A stretch of 43,196 bases of DNA from an uncultured Flavobacteriaceae bacterium (GTDB lineage: Bacteria; Bacteroidota; Bacteroidia; Flavobacteriales; Flavobacteriaceae). Position numbers and translations under genes: made by a program. Below the pieces are notes generated by a model that searched no databases, had not been told where the DNA came from, and saw only the letters and a list, made by a program, of their open reading frames with translations. The DNA lies in NCBI GenBank assembly GCA_947489085.1, contig CANLCJ010000034.1, positions 1-43,196 on the forward strand, given 5' to 3'. Below, one piece after another: positions 43,125 to 43,196 of this stretch (its first letter is position 1; each line of letters begins with the position of its first letter).

Positions 43125-43196
43125 TCATTCCCCCAAAAATAGGACAGTAAATTAAGTTCAAAAAAAACATTAAATTTACTGATATGACACGAAGAA
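43125..43196 (+). mobile_element. left end of a probable IS3-family element, cut by the window edge
   Basis: Directly after the TssD-like stop the sequence TCCCCCAAAAATAGGACAGT appears at about 43129-43148, resembling the ends of flavobacterial IS3-type elements from memory. An ATG at 43184 then opens a frame reading MTRR, a common start of IS3-family OrfA transposases (MTRRKF/KY-like). Only 72 bp are visible, so the call needs the adjoining sequence. Confidence 0.4.
43184..43196 (+). CDS. possible 5' end of IS3-family transposase OrfA (partial)
   Basis: Only 13 bases are present: ATG ACA CGA AGA A, giving MTRR. This fits the N-terminus of OrfA helix-turn-helix proteins of IS3-family elements and follows an IS-end-like sequence. 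The reading frame continues past the window edge. The call depends on the weak evidence for the element itself. Confidence 0.3.

Overview
The window is AT-rich chromosomal DNA of a bacterium in the Bacteroidota, most likely the family Flavobacteriaceae. The evidence is the low GC, the near absence of Shine-Dalgarno sequences, several Bacteroidota-type promoters (TTG, about 19 bp, TAnnTTTG), a zinc-free type B L31, an ECF sigma / membrane protein / Spy-like trio, a DUF4199 protein and a Bacteroidota-type TssD. This is inferred from gene content; no species can be named.

Positions 202-28898 hold one long, tightly packed, same-strand locus of 27 genes for a surface polysaccharide or glycan. Many neighbours overlap by 1-8 bp. 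It has about 16 glycosyltransferases (two GT10, one GT11, several GT2 and GT4, one exostosin-like and others that I could not assign), an FkbM methyltransferase, an MBOAT O-acyltransferase with an SGNH-like partner, a hexapeptide acetyltransferase, an O-antigen polymerase/ligase-type membrane protein and, last, the polyprenyl-phosphate sugar-1-phosphate transferase that would start the repeat unit. Two sugar-nucleotide modules sit in the middle. The first is gmd, a GDP-L-fucose synthase-like reductase and a DegT-fold enzyme whose PLP lysine is replaced by His188, preceded by Ser187. That is the signature of ColD, a sugar 3-dehydratase, so the module points to GDP-colitose as well as, or instead of, GDP-fucose. 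The second is a CMP-nonulosonate synthetase fused to a KdsC-like HAD phosphatase, next to a short NeuB without its SAF domain. This looks like a phosphorylated KDN or sialic acid route. No Wzx flippase, Wza or Wzc is in the window.

Positions 28937-30485 (minus strand) hold an ECF sigma factor, a probable anti-sigma membrane protein and a Spy/CpxP-like periplasmic protein. The non-coding stretch 30486-31090 contains a candidate stand-alone small RNA on the plus strand: two operator-like boxes, a good promoter, a 9-bp hairpin and a perfect 19-bp-arm terminator.

Positions 31091-36260 (minus strand) hold an MsbA-like ABC exporter, a phosphohexomutase, a DPM1/GtrB-like glycosyltransferase and a DUF4199 membrane protein. 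From 36424 to the end come mostly housekeeping genes: L31 type B, a GlmU-like protein, a small membrane protein, a peptide-binding lipoprotein (minus strand), MtaB and a COG0523/CobW-like GTPase with an altered G4 motif. An orphan TssD-like (Hcp) gene follows, and then the first bases of what looks like an IS3-family element cut by the window edge.
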